NCBI RefSeq assembly: GCF_024662015.1
Contig: NZ_CP102480.1
Location: 4,520,501 to 4,584,500, forward strand
Origin: Nisaea acidiphila
GTDB taxonomy: Bacteria > Pseudomonadota > Alphaproteobacteria > Thalassobaculales > Thalassobaculaceae
Direction: 5' to 3'
Length of the DNA stretch: 64,000 nucleotides
The notes under the pieces were generated by a model, which saw only the letters and a program-made list of their open reading frames with translations, was not told the DNA's origin and searched no databases. Positions 1 to 9,258 of this stretch are shown piece by piece. Within the stretch, counting starts at the first letter, position 1. Each line of letters starts with the position of its first letter. Made by a program: the position numbers and the translations under genes.

Positions 1-1023
1 CATCGGCCCGCGTTTGAACAGTACATATTCAAGCCCGATGCCGAGTTTGCCGAGGAGCGAGTTGGCCCGCCGGTTCAGCGTTTCCACGTTCGAGACCTTG
101 AAGGCGCAGCGGATCTGCAGATGGTCCTGCAGGTTGCCACCGACCGACGCGTTCGCGTGCCGCACGTCGATGCCGTGCTCTTTCAGCAGGGCCGGGTCGC
201 CGATGCCGGAGAGCTGCAGGATCTGTGGCGAGCCGATGGCGCCGGCTGAAAGCACGAGCTCGCCGCTGCAGGCGGCATGCGCGTCCTCTCCCTTCACCGA
301 AAGCGAAATGCCGGTGCAGCGCGCGCCGTCGAACTGAAGCGCCTTGGCATGGGCGTGGGTGACGATATGCAGGTTCTGCCGGTTGCGGACCGGTTTCAGG
401 AAGGCGGTCGCGGCACTCCAGCGGATACCCTTGCGCTGGTTGACGTGGAAATAGCCGACGCCCTCGTTGTTGCCGCGGTTGAAATCGTCCGTCTCCGGAA
501 TGCCGGCTTCGACCGCGGCGGCCTTGAAGGCATCCAGGATTTCCCAGGAGAGGCGCTGGTTCTCGACCCGGAGTTCGCCTTCCGTGTTCCTGTCACCGTT
601 GCGATCCTTGTCACCGAGGACATGGAAACCCTCCGAGCGGTCGAAATAGGGCAGCACGTCGTCCCAGCCCCAGCCGGGATTGCCGAGCTGGCGCCACTGG
701 TCGTAGTCGCGCGCCTGACCGCGCATGTAGATCATGCCGTTGATCGAGGAACAGCCGCCGATCACCTTGCCGCGCGGATAGTTCAGTGCCCGGCCGCCGA
801 GTCCGTCCTCGGCCTCGGTCTTGAAGAGCCAGTCGGTGCGGGGATTGCCGATGCAGTAGAGGTAGCCGACCGGGATATGGATCCAGTGGTAATTGTCGTC
901 GCCGCCGGCCTCCAGCAGCAGAACCTTCTTCGACGGATCGGCGGAGAGCCGGTTTGCCAGCACGCAGCCGGCGCTGCCTGCGCCGACGATGATGTAGTCG
1001 TAGGTCCCGAGATCCCTGGCCAC
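1..1023 (-). CDS. GMC family FAD-dependent oxidoreductase (choline dehydrogenase-like), 3' end outside window
   Basis: An open frame runs from a GTG start at 1023 off the left edge, giving 341 codons without a stop. The N-terminus begins VARDLGTYDYIIVGAGSAG, the GxGxxG FAD-binding fold. Near residue 261 lies GAIGSPQILQLSGIGDP, the second GMC signature, so this is the first two thirds of a ~530-residue GMC enzyme. The family oxidises primary alcohols such as choline, or polyethylene glycol and aliphatic alcohols, with FAD. The catalytic His pair lies beyond the edge, so the substrate cannot be judged. An ATG at 1034 is in another frame and is not the start. The next gene upstream is the serine hydrolase on the same strand, with a hairpin between them. 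Confidence 0.88.
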   Translation of the reverse strand, partial: MARDLGTYDYIIVGAGSAGCVLANRLSADPSKKVLLLEAGGDDNYHWIHIPVGYLYCIGNPRTDWLFKTEAEDGLGGRALNYPRGKVIGGCSSINGMIYMRGQARDYDQWRQLGNPGWGWDDVLPYFDRSEGFHVLGDKDRNGDRNTEGELRVENQRLSWEILDAFKAAAVEAGIPETDDFNRGNNEGVGYFHVNQRKGIRWSAATAFLKPVRNRQNLHIVTHAHAKALQFDGARCTGISLSVKGEDAHAACSGELVLSAGAIGSPQILQLSGIGDPALLKEHGIDVRHANASVGGNLQDHLQIRCAFKVSNVETLNRRANSLLGKLGIGLEYVLFKRGPM

Positions 1024-1065
1024 GGTCGTTCCATCCCTGAAGTCGTTTTTTGTCAGTTTTGCAGG

Positions 1066-1100
1066 CGCTTCGGCGGCGGGCAAGCGCCGCCGCCGAAGCG
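1066..1100 (-). terminator. Strong GC hairpin between serine hydrolase and GMC gene
   Basis: A perfect 14-bp stem (1066-1079 with 1087-1100) closes a 7-nt loop just downstream of the serine hydrolase stop. No U-run follows on the minus strand, so it may be a factor-assisted terminator or a processing or stability hairpin rather than a classical intrinsic terminator. Confidence 0.5.
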
Positions 1101-1111
1101 GTCGGTCGGCT

Positions 1112-2326
1112 TTAGCCCACGAGCGCCTGATAGACCAGCGTGCGCAGCTCGCGGCGCAGCGGATAGGAGGAAGAGGGCATCAGCTGGGTCATGTGGACCA
1201 CGCTGATCTCCTCCTTCGGATCGATCCAGAAACCGGTCGAGGCGACGCCGCCCCAGGCCCATTCGCCGGCAGAGCCGAGGAGCTTGTTCTCCGCCGGGTT
1301 CAGCACGACGGAGCCGCCGAGACCGAAGCCGATCCCCTTCATCGGCATCTCGCTGAAGACTGACTGGCCCATCGACGCCATGTCGCTGGGCAAATGGTTC
1401 ATCAGCATGAGTTCCACCGACTTGCGGCCGAGCACCGGCTCGTCTCCGCCGCCGCCATGGGTGCGGATCATTTCCATGAAGCGCATGTAATCCATCACCG
1501 TAGAGCAGAGACCGCCGCCGCCGGAGAACATGGTGACGGAATTCGCGTAGCGGCTTTCCTCGATCTCGTCGACGCGGCGAATGCCTTCGTCCTCTGTCTT
1601 GGCATAACAGGCGCTGAAGCGGTCGAGCTTGTCTGCCGGCACGGCGAAGAAGGTGTCCTCCATGCCGAGCGGCTCGAAGATATGATCGTGCAGATACTCG
1701 GCGAGCGAGACGCCCGAGGCGGTCTCGACCACGCGGCCGAGCACGTCGGTCGAGACGCCGTAATTCCAGCGCGTGCCGGGCTCGAAGACCAGAGGGATCT
1801 CGGCCAGTTTGGCGACCGTCTCGTCGAGCCGTCCGTGTTTCTCGGAGAAATCGATCTTGGCCTTGCGCAGCGCCTTGCCGACCGGCCCCGGATCGAAGAT
1901 GCCGTAGGTCAGGCCAGAGGTGTGGGTCAGCAGGTGGTGCAGGGTCGGCTGGGTCTTGGCGACATGCATGCTCTCGCCGTCCTCGCCGAGCACCTTCAGG
2001 TCCGCCAGCTCGGGAATGTGCTTCGCCACCGGATCGTCGAGCTGCAGCTTGCCCGCTTCCAGCAGCTGTATGATCGCCGTGCTGACGATCGGCTTTGTCA
2101 TGGAATAAATCCGGTGAATGCCGTTCGGCTCGGCCGGGAGGCCGTTCTCCACGTCCCGGTGCCCGATGGTCTCGTGGAAGACGATCTCGCCGCGCCGCGC
2201 GATCAGGGTTTCCGCGAAGGGAAGTTTGCCGCCGTCGACATAGCTGTGCATCCAGTCGCCGATCCGCTTCAGGCGCGGGGCACTGAAACCATGTTTCGCG
2301 GGCTTGACGGTCTTGAAGTCGGTCAT
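1112..2326 (-). CDS. Serine hydrolase, class C beta-lactamase-like (family VIII esterase type)
   Basis: The 404-residue protein has the beta-lactamase/transpeptidase fold signature: the SxxK nucleophile as SMTK at residues 75-78, and a YxS-type motif at Tyr189 (RWNYGVS). No signal peptide is visible, so it is probably cytoplasmic. Length and motifs fit the EstB-like esterases (family VIII) that hydrolyse short-chain esters or amides rather than true beta-lactamases. The start at 2326 is the first ATG of the frame and gives a normal N-terminus (MTDFKTVKPA). It is transcribed toward the GMC oxidoreductase and divergently from paaK. The ester substrate is unknown, and a role in resistance is not supported. 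Confidence 0.85.
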   Translation of the reverse strand: MTDFKTVKPAKHGFSAPRLKRIGDWMHSYVDGGKLPFAETLIARRGEIVFHETIGHRDVENGLPAEPNGIHRIYSMTKPIVSTAIIQLLEAGKLQLDDPVAKHIPELADLKVLGEDGESMHVAKTQPTLHHLLTHTSGLTYGIFDPGPVGKALRKAKIDFSEKHGRLDETVAKLAEIPLVFEPGTRWNYGVSTDVLGRVVETASGVSLAEYLHDHIFEPLGMEDTFFAVPADKLDRFSACYAKTEDEGIRRVDEIEESRYANSVTMFSGGGGLCSTVMDYMRFMEMIRTHGGGGDEPVLGRKSVELMLMNHLPSDMASMGQSVFSEMPMKGIGFGLGGSVVLNPAENKLLGSAGEWAWGGVASTGFWIDPKEEISVVHMTQLMPSSSYPLRRELRTLVYQALVG

Positions 2327-2497
2327 GGCGTGGGTCCGGATAATCTGAGTGTCGCGAGAAGAGGGCGATTAGACGTCGCCGCGCTGCATGCGGTCAACCG
2401 TCGCACGGCGATTGCAGCCGCTCCAAGGCCGCACTAACGTTCCGGGAAAAGAAAGACAAGCGGTGCCGCGATGCGCCGTGCAAATGGGAGGACAAGC

Positions 2498-3811
2498 GTG
2501 CTGAATCTGGCACCCAAACATCACGAGCTCGATCCGATCGAGCGCGCGAGCCGCGACGAACTCGAGGCGCTTCAGCTTCACCGTCTGCAATGGAGCCTCG
2601 GCCACGCCTACGATCATTCGCCGGTCTATCGCGCGAAGTTCGACGAGGCCGGGGTCAATCCGGAGGATGTGCTTACTCTCTCGGACCTCGCGCGCTTTCC
2701 CTTCACGCGGAAGGCGGATCTCCGGGAGCATTATCCCTTCGGCATGTTCGCCGTGCCGCGGGAGAAGCTGGCGCGCATTCATGCCTCGTCCGGCACGACG
2801 GGTAAGCCGACCGTGGTCGGCTATACAAAAAAGGATATCGACGTCTGGTCCGAGGTCATGGCGCGCAGCATCCGGGCTTCCGGAGGTCGGCCGGGCGACG
2901 TGGTGCATGTGGCCTATGGCTACGGGCTTTTCACCGGCGGGCTCGGCGCGCATTACGGCGCGGAGCGGCTGGGGTGCACCGTGGTCCCGGCTTCGGGCGG
3001 GATGACGGAGCGCCAGATCACCCTGATCCGGGATTTCGGCGCGAACGTCATCATGGTGACGCCGTCCTACATGCTTTCGATCCTGGACGAGTTCCGCGCC
3101 CAGGGGATCGATCCGCGCGATACCAAGCTCAAGGTCGGTATCTTCGGGGCCGAGCCCTGGACGGATGCGATGCGCCGGGAGATCGAGGACGCTTTCGACA
3201 TGCATGCGGTCGATATCTACGGTCTGTCGGAGATCATTGGCCCCGGCGTCGCGAACGAGTGCGTCGAGACCAAGGACGGGCTTCATATCTGGGAGGATCA
3301 TTTCTACCCGGAGGTGATCGATCCCGCGACCGGGGAGGTCTTGCCCGAAGGCGAGCGGGGAGAGTTGGTGCTGACCTCGCTGACGAAGGAAGCCTTTCCG
3401 GTAATCCGCTACCGCACGGGCGACCTGACGCGGCTGCTGCCGGGCACGGCGCGGACCATGCGGCGGATGGAAAAGGTCACCGGCCGGGCCGATGACATGT
3501 TGATCGTGCGCGGCGTCAATGTCTTCCCGACGCAGATCGAGGAACAGCTGCTGAAATGCGACGGGCTCGCGCCGCATTACCAGATCGAGCTGACCCGCGA
3601 GGGCCGGATGGACACGATGACGGTGATCTGCGAGGCGACATCGGATGCGGCCGGCGAGGAGGCGCACGCCGCCGCCAGCGCCAAGGAGCTCGCGCATCAC
3701 ATCAAGAGCGTGATCGGCGTGAGCGCCAGGATCGTCGTCGGCGACCCCGGCAGCGTCGAGCGCTCCCAGGGCAAGGCGCGCCGCGTGGTGGATAAGCGCC
3801 AGGCCGGCTAG
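2498..3811 (+). CDS. paaK: Phenylacetate-CoA ligase (AMP-forming)
   Basis: The enzyme activates phenylacetate or a related aryl acid to its CoA thioester with ATP, the entry step of aerobic phenylacetate degradation. The protein shows the PaaK layout: LDPIERASRDELEALQ at the N-terminus, the ATP loop SSGTTGKP around residues 97-104, YGLSEIIGPGVA, the hinge YRTGDL, and a C-terminal PaaK/AMP-binding domain. The GTG at 2498 is preferred because a GGGAGGA ribosome site lies 5 nt upstream and the N-terminus then matches the family; an in-frame ATG at 2471 would add 9 residues. It overlaps the convergent TetR gene by 4 nt. No other paa genes (paaABCDE, paaG/Z) are present, so the CoA ester may feed another route; the adjacent crotonase is a candidate partner. 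Confidence 0.92.
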   Translation: MLNLAPKHHELDPIERASRDELEALQLHRLQWSLGHAYDHSPVYRAKFDEAGVNPEDVLTLSDLARFPFTRKADLREHYPFGMFAVPREKLARIHASSGTTGKPTVVGYTKKDIDVWSEVMARSIRASGGRPGDVVHVAYGYGLFTGGLGAHYGAERLGCTVVPASGGMTERQITLIRDFGANVIMVTPSYMLSILDEFRAQGIDPRDTKLKVGIFGAEPWTDAMRREIEDAFDMHAVDIYGLSEIIGPGVANECVETKDGLHIWEDHFYPEVIDPATGEVLPEGERGELVLTSLTKEAFPVIRYRTGDLTRLLPGTARTMRRMEKVTGRADDMLIVRGVNVFPTQIEEQLLKCDGLAPHYQIELTREGRMDTMTVICEATSDAAGEEAHAAASAKELAHHIKSVIGVSARIVVGDPGSVERSQGKARRVVDKRQAG

Positions 3812-4380
3812 CCGCGCCTGCCGGCCAAGGCTTTTGCCGCGGCGCCGGCCGCTTTCACATACGCCTCATCGCGATGGATCAGCATCACCGAGGCTGCGCC
3901 GTCGAGAAGCACCAGAATTTGCTGCGATGCGATGGCGGGGTCCGGGTGCCCGTCCTGTTCAAGGATATCCCGTAGCCACGCCTCGAACCGTTTCTTGTGA
4001 GTTGCGCCGGCTTTGATTGCCGGATGCCCGGGCGTGGCGGCAAGCTCTGCGCTGGTTCTGAGGAAACCGCAGCCTCGCCAGCCCGGTTTTGCCGACGCGG
4101 CGGCGAAGGCGTGGAACAGGCCTTCGATCTTTTCTCCGACGTCGCCCGGCGCTTCGGCGTACCAGCGTTCATAGGCGGCGAGAGTCGGCTGGTCCTGCGA
4201 CAGAAGATAGGCCTCGACGAGTTCGTCCTTACTCTTGAAATGATAATAGAGCGTCCGTTTCGTGACATCGGCTTTGTCCGAAATCGCGTCGACGCTCGTG
4301 CTGCGGATACCCTCTTCGTAGAACAGCTTGGCGGCCGCCTTCACAATGCGGTCCCGCGTCGTCGGCTTGTCGGATTTCAT
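3808..4380 (-). CDS. TetR/AcrR family transcriptional regulator
   Basis: A 190-residue repressor with an N-terminal helix-turn-helix (RDRIVKAAAKLFYEEG, then VTKRTLYYHFKSKDELVEAYL, about residues 9-57) and a ligand-binding C-terminal half. It ends convergently with paaK (4-nt overlap) and is transcribed divergently from the crotonase gene 80 bp away. The simplest model is that it represses itself and the crotonase in response to an acyl- or aryl-CoA; that is inference from position only. Confidence 0.88.
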   Translation of the reverse strand: MKSDKPTTRDRIVKAAAKLFYEEGIRSTSVDAISDKADVTKRTLYYHFKSKDELVEAYLLSQDQPTLAAYERWYAEAPGDVGEKIEGLFHAFAAASAKPGWRGCGFLRTSAELAATPGHPAIKAGATHKKRFEAWLRDILEQDGHPDPAIASQQILVLLDGAASVMLIHRDEAYVKAAGAAAKALAGRRG

Positions 4381-4385
4381 AAGTA

Positions 4386-4394
4386 TACCGGGTA
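4386..4394. promoter_or_regulatory. Possible TetR operator in the divergent crotonase/TetR promoter
   Basis: TACC-G-GGTA, a short symmetric ACCnGGT-type element, lies 6 bp upstream of the TetR start codon within the 80-bp divergent region. TetR-family operators often have this core, but the arms are only 4 bp, so the call is tentative. Confidence 0.3.
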
Positions 4395-4460
4395 GTGAGT
4401 GTACATGCGCATGACGCTGACACAGGTTCGGGCTTCGTTCAACGAATGTGGAGACTGAGA

Positions 4461-5252
4461 GTGTCTAAGACCGTGCTGTTCGAGACGAACGGACCTGTCG
4501 CACAGCTGACGCTGAACCGGCCGGAAAAACTCAACGCCCTGAATTACGAACTGATCGATCTTCTCATGGATCATCTGGAGGAGATCGAACGGCGTGACGA
4601 TCTGCGCGGCGTGATCCTGACCGGTGCGGGCGAGAAGGCATTCTCGTCCGGTGCCGACATCGCCGGTTTTGAACCCGATGTGCGTGCCGGTCCGGACGTG
4701 GCATTGCGCGAGATTGTTCGTCGCGGGCAAGCAATGACCGCGCGGATCGAGACTTTCCCGAAGCCGATACTGGTTGCCGTGAACGGCCTTGCATATGGCG
4801 GCGGCTCGGAAATCACCGAAGCGGCGCCTCTCGCGCTCGCAAGTGACCGGGCCAGCTTTTGCAAGGCGGAAATTCGTCTTGGATTTGCGCCCCCCTTCGG
4901 CGGATCCCAGCGGCTGCCGCGTCTCATCGGACGCAAGCGGGCGATGCGCATGCTGCTGTCCGGCGAGCCGATATCCGCCGAGGCGGCCCGCGATTACGGG
5001 CTGGTCAACGAAGTTGTTCCACACAATCGCCTGATGGAAGAAGCCTACGCTCTCATGGAGCGGATCACTGCCCATTCGCCGCTCGCCGTGGCCGCGTGCC
5101 TTGGCAGCGCAACGCGGGGCATCAATGTGCCTATAGACGAAGGCTTGGCGATCGAGGGCGGGTATTTCGCCCGGATGGTTCCGACCCACGATATGAAAGA
5201 GGGAGTCGCGGCCTTTCTGGAAAAGCGCGAACCGCAGTTCGAGGGCCGCTGA
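4461..5252 (+). CDS. Enoyl-CoA hydratase/isomerase (crotonase) family protein
   Basis: A crotonase-fold enzyme of 263 residues counted from a GTG start at 4461, which has GGAG 7 nt upstream; an in-frame ATG at 4395 would add a 22-residue tail not seen in the family. The oxyanion-hole segments are FSSGADIAGF (61-70) and AYGGGSEITEA (111-121). Both hydratase glutamates appear present, Glu117 and Glu137, spaced 20 residues apart as in rat enoyl-CoA hydratase (E144/E164). It probably hydrates a 2-enoyl-CoA. It is divergent from the TetR gene and next to paaK, so an aryl- or acyl-CoA degradation role is plausible. Confidence 0.88.
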   Translation: MSKTVLFETNGPVAQLTLNRPEKLNALNYELIDLLMDHLEEIERRDDLRGVILTGAGEKAFSSGADIAGFEPDVRAGPDVALREIVRRGQAMTARIETFPKPILVAVNGLAYGGGSEITEAAPLALASDRASFCKAEIRLGFAPPFGGSQRLPRLIGRKRAMRMLLSGEPISAEAARDYGLVNEVVPHNRLMEEAYALMERITAHSPLAVAACLGSATRGINVPIDEGLAIEGGYFARMVPTHDMKEGVAAFLEKREPQFEGR

Positions 5253-5272
5253 CCCGCGAAGAGGCGGTTCGA

Positions 5273-5623
5273 TCAACTGACGTCGTGGCGCGCCCGGCTG
5301 TCGGCCGGAGCCTCATCGCGCTCGTTCATGCCGTAATCCCGTAGCACGGAAGCGACGCGCAGGCGGTAATTCTTGAAGAGCCTCTCCCGGCCTTCGGCCT
5401 GCGCGCCGCGATGGGCGACGAGCTTGCGCCAGTCCTCCACCGCAGTCTCGTCGCGGAAGAAAGAGAGTGAGACCAGCTTGCCTTCGTTCGTCAGGCTCGC
5501 GAAGCGCTCGACGGAGATGAATCCGTCCACCTGCTCGACCAGCGCGCGCATGCTGGCGGCGATCTCCAGATAGCGGTCCTGGTGTTCCGGATGGGGCTCG
5601 ACTTCGAAAATCACGGCGATCAC
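5273..5623 (-). CDS. Antibiotic biosynthesis monooxygenase (ABM) domain protein
   Basis: The 116-residue protein has a single ABM dimeric alpha/beta-barrel domain: MIAVIFEVEPHPEHQDRYLE, then VDGFISVERFAS and VSLSFFRDETAVEDWRKL. Such small proteins are cofactor-free monooxygenases or heme-handling enzymes, but many members have no known activity. The start overlaps the stop of the preceding NIPSNAP gene (ATGA, 5620-5623), so the two are translationally coupled. The shared ferredoxin-like fold suggests that the pair may form a heteromer or work on the same substrate (inference). Confidence 0.82.
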   Translation of the reverse strand: MIAVIFEVEPHPEHQDRYLEIAASMRALVEQVDGFISVERFASLTNEGKLVSLSFFRDETAVEDWRKLVAHRGAQAEGRERLFKNYRLRVASVLRDYGMNERDEAPADSRARHDVS

Positions 5624-5949
5624 GGCATATCTCCCTTTTGGACCGGGTTCGATGCATTCATAAGGAAGGTCCGGTCCTCGCGCAGCAGGAACTTCTCCTT
5701 CTGGGCGAATTCGTAATTCTCCCGGCCGAGCGGATCGGCGGCGAGCCGTTTGCGGTAGTCTTCGTATGCGGCGAGGCTATCGACATTGTAGACGCCGTAG
5801 GCGAGGGTGGTCGAACCTTCCTGCGGTGCGAAGTAACCGATCAGGTCAGCGCCGCAACGCGGGATCGCTTCGCCCCAGTTCCGGGAATATTGGATGAACT
5901 GGGCCTTCTTGGTCGGATCGATATGGTAGCGGATAAAGCAGGTCAGCAT
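5620..5949 (-). CDS. NIPSNAP family protein
   Basis: A 109-residue NIPSNAP-type dimeric alpha/beta-barrel protein (MLTCFIRYHIDPTKKAQFIQ, then GCDLIGYFAP-like and YRKRLAADPLGRENYEFA segments). The start at 5949 is chosen over the first ATG at 6000 because GGAGG lies 5 nt upstream and the 17 upstream residues do not fit the family. It is first in a two-gene unit with the ABM protein and is divergent from an ArsR regulator, whose likely operator lies in the 71-bp gap. Molecular function is unknown; members often accompany aromatic-ring oxidation genes. Confidence 0.82.
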   Translation of the reverse strand: MLTCFIRYHIDPTKKAQFIQYSRNWGEAIPRCGADLIGYFAPQEGSTTLAYGVYNVDSLAAYEDYRKRLAADPLGRENYEFAQKEKFLLREDRTFLMNASNPVQKGDMP

Positions 5950-5997
5950 TGTGTCCTCCGTTTCGGGTCGGCGGACACTCCCACATTGCGGGTGTCT

Positions 5998-6023
5998 CAT
6001 GCTTCGGTTATGGTCGAAGTATG
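5998..6023. promoter_or_regulatory. Inverted repeat overlapping the ArsR start codon, probable autoregulatory operator
   Basis: CATGCTTCG (5998-6006) and CGAAGTATG (6015-6023) form a 9-bp inverted repeat with one mismatch around an 8-bp centre. The right arm contains the ATG of the ArsR-type gene, so a bound dimer would block its translation-initiation region and could also shut the divergent NIPSNAP promoter. Confidence 0.55.
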
Positions 6024-6704
6024 AAAGAAGGACCCGACATCGCCCTGATCGGCTCGCTCATCGGCGACCCGGCACGGGCCAACATGCTGACCACCCTGAT
6101 GAGCGGCAAGGCTCTCACCGCGAGCGAGCTGGCGGCCGAGGCAGGGATCACCGCGCAGACGGCGAGTTCGCATCTCTCCAAGCTGGAGGGCGCCGGGTTG
6201 CTGACCCAGCGCAAGCAGGGCCGGCATCGCTATTTCGCGATCGCCGACGACGAGGTCGGCAATCTGTTGGAGGCGATGATGGGGCTCGCGGCGAAGCGCG
6301 GCCACATGCGTGCCCGCACCGGCCCGCGCGATCCGGCGCTCAGGAAGGCGCGGGTCTGCTACAACCATCTCGCCGGCGAGTTCGGTGTGCGCATGTTCGA
6401 CAGCCTCGCGGCGCGCGGCCTCGTGGTGGAAGAGGGTGAGGAGGTCTCTCTCACCGATGAGGGCGAGGCGTTCGTCTCCGGCCTTGGCATCGACCTTCCG
6501 GCATTGACCTCGCTCCGTCGCCCGCTCTGTAAATCCTGCCTCGACTGGAGCATGCGGCGGACGCACCTTGCCGGCGCCCTCGGCACCGCGCTGCTCGACC
6601 GGTTCTACGATCTCGGCTGGGCGCGGCGTGTGGAAGGAACCCGTATCGTCAGCTTTACCGGGGACGGAGAGCGGCGCTTCCTGGAAATGTTCCCGGCGGC
6701 CTAG
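6021..6704 (+). CDS. ArsR family winged-helix transcriptional regulator
   Basis: The protein has 227 residues. The N-terminal winged helix is clear: [20 protein letters not shown], then [19 protein letters not shown] as recognition helix, and QGRHRYFAI as wing. The long C-terminal half includes a small Cys pair (CKSCLDW) but no ArsR-type CxC metal motif in helix 3, so an organic ligand is more likely than a metal. The start at 6021 places the HTH at the usual distance; an upstream ATG at 5949 would overlap the NIPSNAP start. It ends convergently with kynU (4-nt overlap). It probably regulates the NIPSNAP/ABM pair and itself. Confidence 0.85.
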   Translation: MKEGPDIALIGSLIGDPARANMLTTLMSGKALTASELAAEAGITAQTASSHLSKLEGAGLLTQRKQGRHRYFAIADDEVGNLLEAMMGLAAKRGHMRARTGPRDPALRKARVCYNHLAGEFGVRMFDSLAARGLVVEEGEEVSLTDEGEAFVSGLGIDLPALTSLRRPLCKSCLDWSMRRTHLAGALGTALLDRFYDLGWARRVEGTRIVSFTGDGERRFLEMFPAA

Positions 6705-7945
6705 GTCACCGCCGCCCGCGCGTGAAACTCAGGCCGGTCCCAGCAACGGGTGCGGAGGATGTCTTCCAGATGCGTGACCGCGTCCCAGACATCGGCGAAG
6801 CGCGTATAGAGAGGCGTGAAACCGAAGCGCAGCAGGTCCGGGGCGCGGAAGTCCCCGATCACGCCGCGGGCGATCAGCGCCTGCATGACCGGATAGCCGC
6901 TTTCGTGTGCGAAGGAGACCTGGCTGCCTCGCTGCGCTGCCTCGCGCGGGCTGGCGAGCGTGAGGCCGAGGCCGGCGCAACGGCTCTCGACGAGCTCGAT
7001 GAAGCATTCGGTGAGGGCGACGGATTTCTCCCGGAGCGCAGCCATGTCCACCTCCGACCAGAGATCCAATGCCGCGTCGAGCGCGGTCATTGCGAGCACC
7101 GGGGGTGTGCCGCAGAGGAAGCGCTTGATGCCGTCCGTCGCCTCGAAGCGATGGTCGAAAGCGAAAGGCGCCTTGTGAGAGAACCAGCCGGTCAGCGGTT
7201 GCCGGGCGGCCTCTTGGTGGCGCGGCGCGACATAGGCGAATGCGGGCGCGCCGGGGCCGCCATTCAGATACTTGTAGCCGCAGCCGACGGCGAAATCGGC
7301 GCCGGCGCCGGCGAGATCGACCGGAACCGCACCTGCGGAGTGCGCGAGGTCCCAGATCGCGAGTGCGCCCGCTTCGTGCCCCGACTTGGTGACCGCCGCC
7401 ATATCGTGCATGTAGCCGCTGCGATAGTTCACATGCGTCAGCATGACGGCCGCGACGTCTTTCCCTAGCGCTTCCGGCAGCTTGGAGGGATCCTCGATTA
7501 GGCGCAGCTCGTGTCCCTTGCCGAACAGCTCCGTCAGTCCCTCGACCATGTAGAGGTCGGTAGGAAAGTTACTTTTCTCCGAGACGATGACCTTCCGGTC
7601 CGGCCGGAGCGCGAGGGCGGCGGCGAGCACCTTGAAGAGATTGACCGAGGTGGAATCGGTTGCGACCACGCTCTCCGGCTCGGCACCGATCAGCGCGCTG
7701 ATTTTCCCGCCGGCTTTCGTCGGCAGATCGATCCAACCGGCGGAGTTCCAGCTCCGGATCAGGCCTGTGCCCCATTCCTCCGTCACGCAAGCGGCGACCC
7801 GTTCGCGGACGACACGGGGCAAGGGGCCAAGGGAATTGCCGTCGAGATAGATGACGCCGTCCGGAAGCTCGAAATCGTTGCGGAAGCGGGCGAGCGGATC
7901 GGCGGCGTCGCGCGCTGCCAGCGCGTCACGGTCAAGGGCCGTCAC
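6701..7945 (-). CDS. kynU: Kynureninase
   Basis: A PLP enzyme that cleaves L-kynurenine (or 3-hydroxykynurenine) to (hydroxy)anthranilate and alanine. Diagnostic segments of the 414-residue protein are [13 protein letters not shown] (31-43), [28 protein letters not shown] (198-211) and [16 protein letters not shown] (221-236), with Lys225 as the expected PLP Schiff-base lysine. Length is typical. Its start overlaps the stop of the upstream CoA-transferase gene by 4 nt (ATGA), so the two are co-translated. No tryptophan dioxygenase or formamidase gene is in the window. Confidence 0.94.
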   Translation of the reverse strand: MTALDRDALAARDAADPLARFRNDFELPDGVIYLDGNSLGPLPRVVRERVAACVTEEWGTGLIRSWNSAGWIDLPTKAGGKISALIGAEPESVVATDSTSVNLFKVLAAALALRPDRKVIVSEKSNFPTDLYMVEGLTELFGKGHELRLIEDPSKLPEALGKDVAAVMLTHVNYRSGYMHDMAAVTKSGHEAGALAIWDLAHSAGAVPVDLAGAGADFAVGCGYKYLNGGPGAPAFAYVAPRHQEAARQPLTGWFSHKAPFAFDHRFEATDGIKRFLCGTPPVLAMTALDAALDLWSEVDMAALREKSVALTECFIELVESRCAGLGLTLASPREAAQRGSQVSFAHESGYPVMQALIARGVIGDFRAPDLLRFGFTPLYTRFADVWDAVTHLEDILRTRCWDRPEFHARAAVT

Positions 7946-9171
7946 GTGTCTGCTCCGGCGACGATGCCGTCGTCATGCAAGCGTCCGATCTCGCCGCTGC
8001 TCATGCCGAGGAAGGCGGAGAGAACCTCGTCCGTATCCTGGCCGAGACGCGGCGCCGCCGTCGGGACGTCCGAGGGACGGTCGTGGAAATCGATTGGCGT
8101 GTCCGAGGTCGGGTAGGTGAGGCCGCTGCCGTGGGTGACGTCGTGATAGGGCTTGCCCATCTCCTTGAAACGGTCGCTCGCGACGGCCTCGCGGACGGTG
8201 CGGTAGGGCTCCCAGCAGACGCCGTTCTCGCGGAAGAGCGGCGCGAGTTCGTCGAGCGTGCGCGCGGCGACGGCTTTCTCGACCACCGGGTTGATCTTCT
8301 CGCGGTACTCGAAGCGGAGACCCTCGTCCTTGGCGAAGCTGACGCCGGTCTCCGCTTCGACAGCGGCAATCTCCGCTTCGATACCGAGCGCAGTGAGGAG
8401 CCCGGTCCATTGCCGGGGCGAAAGTGCGACAAGCATGATGTAGCGGCCGTCGGCGGTTTTGAAGTCGCGGCCGAAGGCGCCGAACACGTCGTTGCCATAG
8501 CTCGGGCGGTCCTCCGGCTCCGTCATTACCTCGGCGACCTGTCCGAGGGTCCCGAGCGTCGAGAGGGCGATATCGCCGAGGGGGAGGCGGATCTCCACCC
8601 CTTCGCCGGACTTCTGCCGCTCCCGCTCTGCGGCGAGCAGGGCGAAGGCGGCCTGCGCACCGGCGATCAGGTCCCAGGCGGGCAGCACGTGGTTCACCGG
8701 CCGCTTCTCGCCCGGAAGGCCCGGCTCGCCGGTCATCAGCGGGAAGCCGGCGCCGGCATTCGCGGTGTAGTCGACACCCTGCGTCCCGTCGGCCCAGCCC
8801 ATGACACGGAGACTGATGATGTCCTCGCGCCGTGCCTTCAGCGCCTCGTGCGAGAGGAAGCCGGAAACCGGATAGTTGGTGACGAAGAGACCGCGGCCTT
8901 CGCCCGGCGCCGTCGCAAGGCGCAGCGCGAGCTCGCGGCCCTCCGGATTGCGCAGATCAAGGGCGACGGATTTCTTGCCTTTATTGAGGCCTTCCCAGTA
9001 AAGACTCGCTCCGTTCGGTGCCTTCGGCCAGCGCCGGTAATCGAGTCCGCCGCCGATCGCGTCGAACCGGATTACCGTGGCGCCCATCTGCAGCATGTTG
9101 AGGGTGCAGGAGGGAGCGGCGATGAAGGAGGCGCCCTCGACCACCGTCAGATCTTGAAGGACTTTGTACAT
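7942..9171 (-). CDS. CaiB/BaiF family (class III) CoA-transferase
   Basis: The 409-residue protein fits family III acyl-CoA transferases: [20 protein letters not shown] at the N-terminus, [18 protein letters not shown] (63-80), and the region [15 protein letters not shown], in which Asp167 is the expected catalytic acyl carrier. Such enzymes move CoA between carboxylic acids. The start at 9171 is set by homology to the family N-terminus; the frame stays open 120 codons further upstream without a family match. It is directly upstream of and overlapping kynU, an unusual partner. Activation of an aromatic acid produced from kynurenine, such as anthranilate or kynurenate, is a hypothesis. Confidence 0.88.
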   Translation of the reverse strand: MYKVLQDLTVVEGASFIAAPSCTLNMLQMGATVIRFDAIGGGLDYRRWPKAPNGASLYWEGLNKGKKSVALDLRNPEGRELALRLATAPGEGRGLFVTNYPVSGFLSHEALKARREDIISLRVMGWADGTQGVDYTANAGAGFPLMTGEPGLPGEKRPVNHVLPAWDLIAGAQAAFALLAAERERQKSGEGVEIRLPLGDIALSTLGTLGQVAEVMTEPEDRPSYGNDVFGAFGRDFKTADGRYIMLVALSPRQWTGLLTALGIEAEIAAVEAETGVSFAKDEGLRFEYREKINPVVEKAVAARTLDELAPLFRENGVCWEPYRTVREAVASDRFKEMGKPYHDVTHGSGLTYPTSDTPIDFHDRPSDVPTAAPRLGQDTDEVLSAFLGMSSGEIGRLHDDGIVAGADT

Positions 9172-9258
9172 CCGTGCTTCTTGGGTTCGTTTCCTGTGAA
9201 TTCCATTGGAGCGGACCCTAGCAAGGGATGCTCCTCCGCCATAGAGGCCAAACCTGCA

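Noticed and set aside
1112-2326. True beta-lactamase conferring drug resistance
   Set aside because: There is no signal peptide, and the motif set fits cytoplasmic family VIII esterases.
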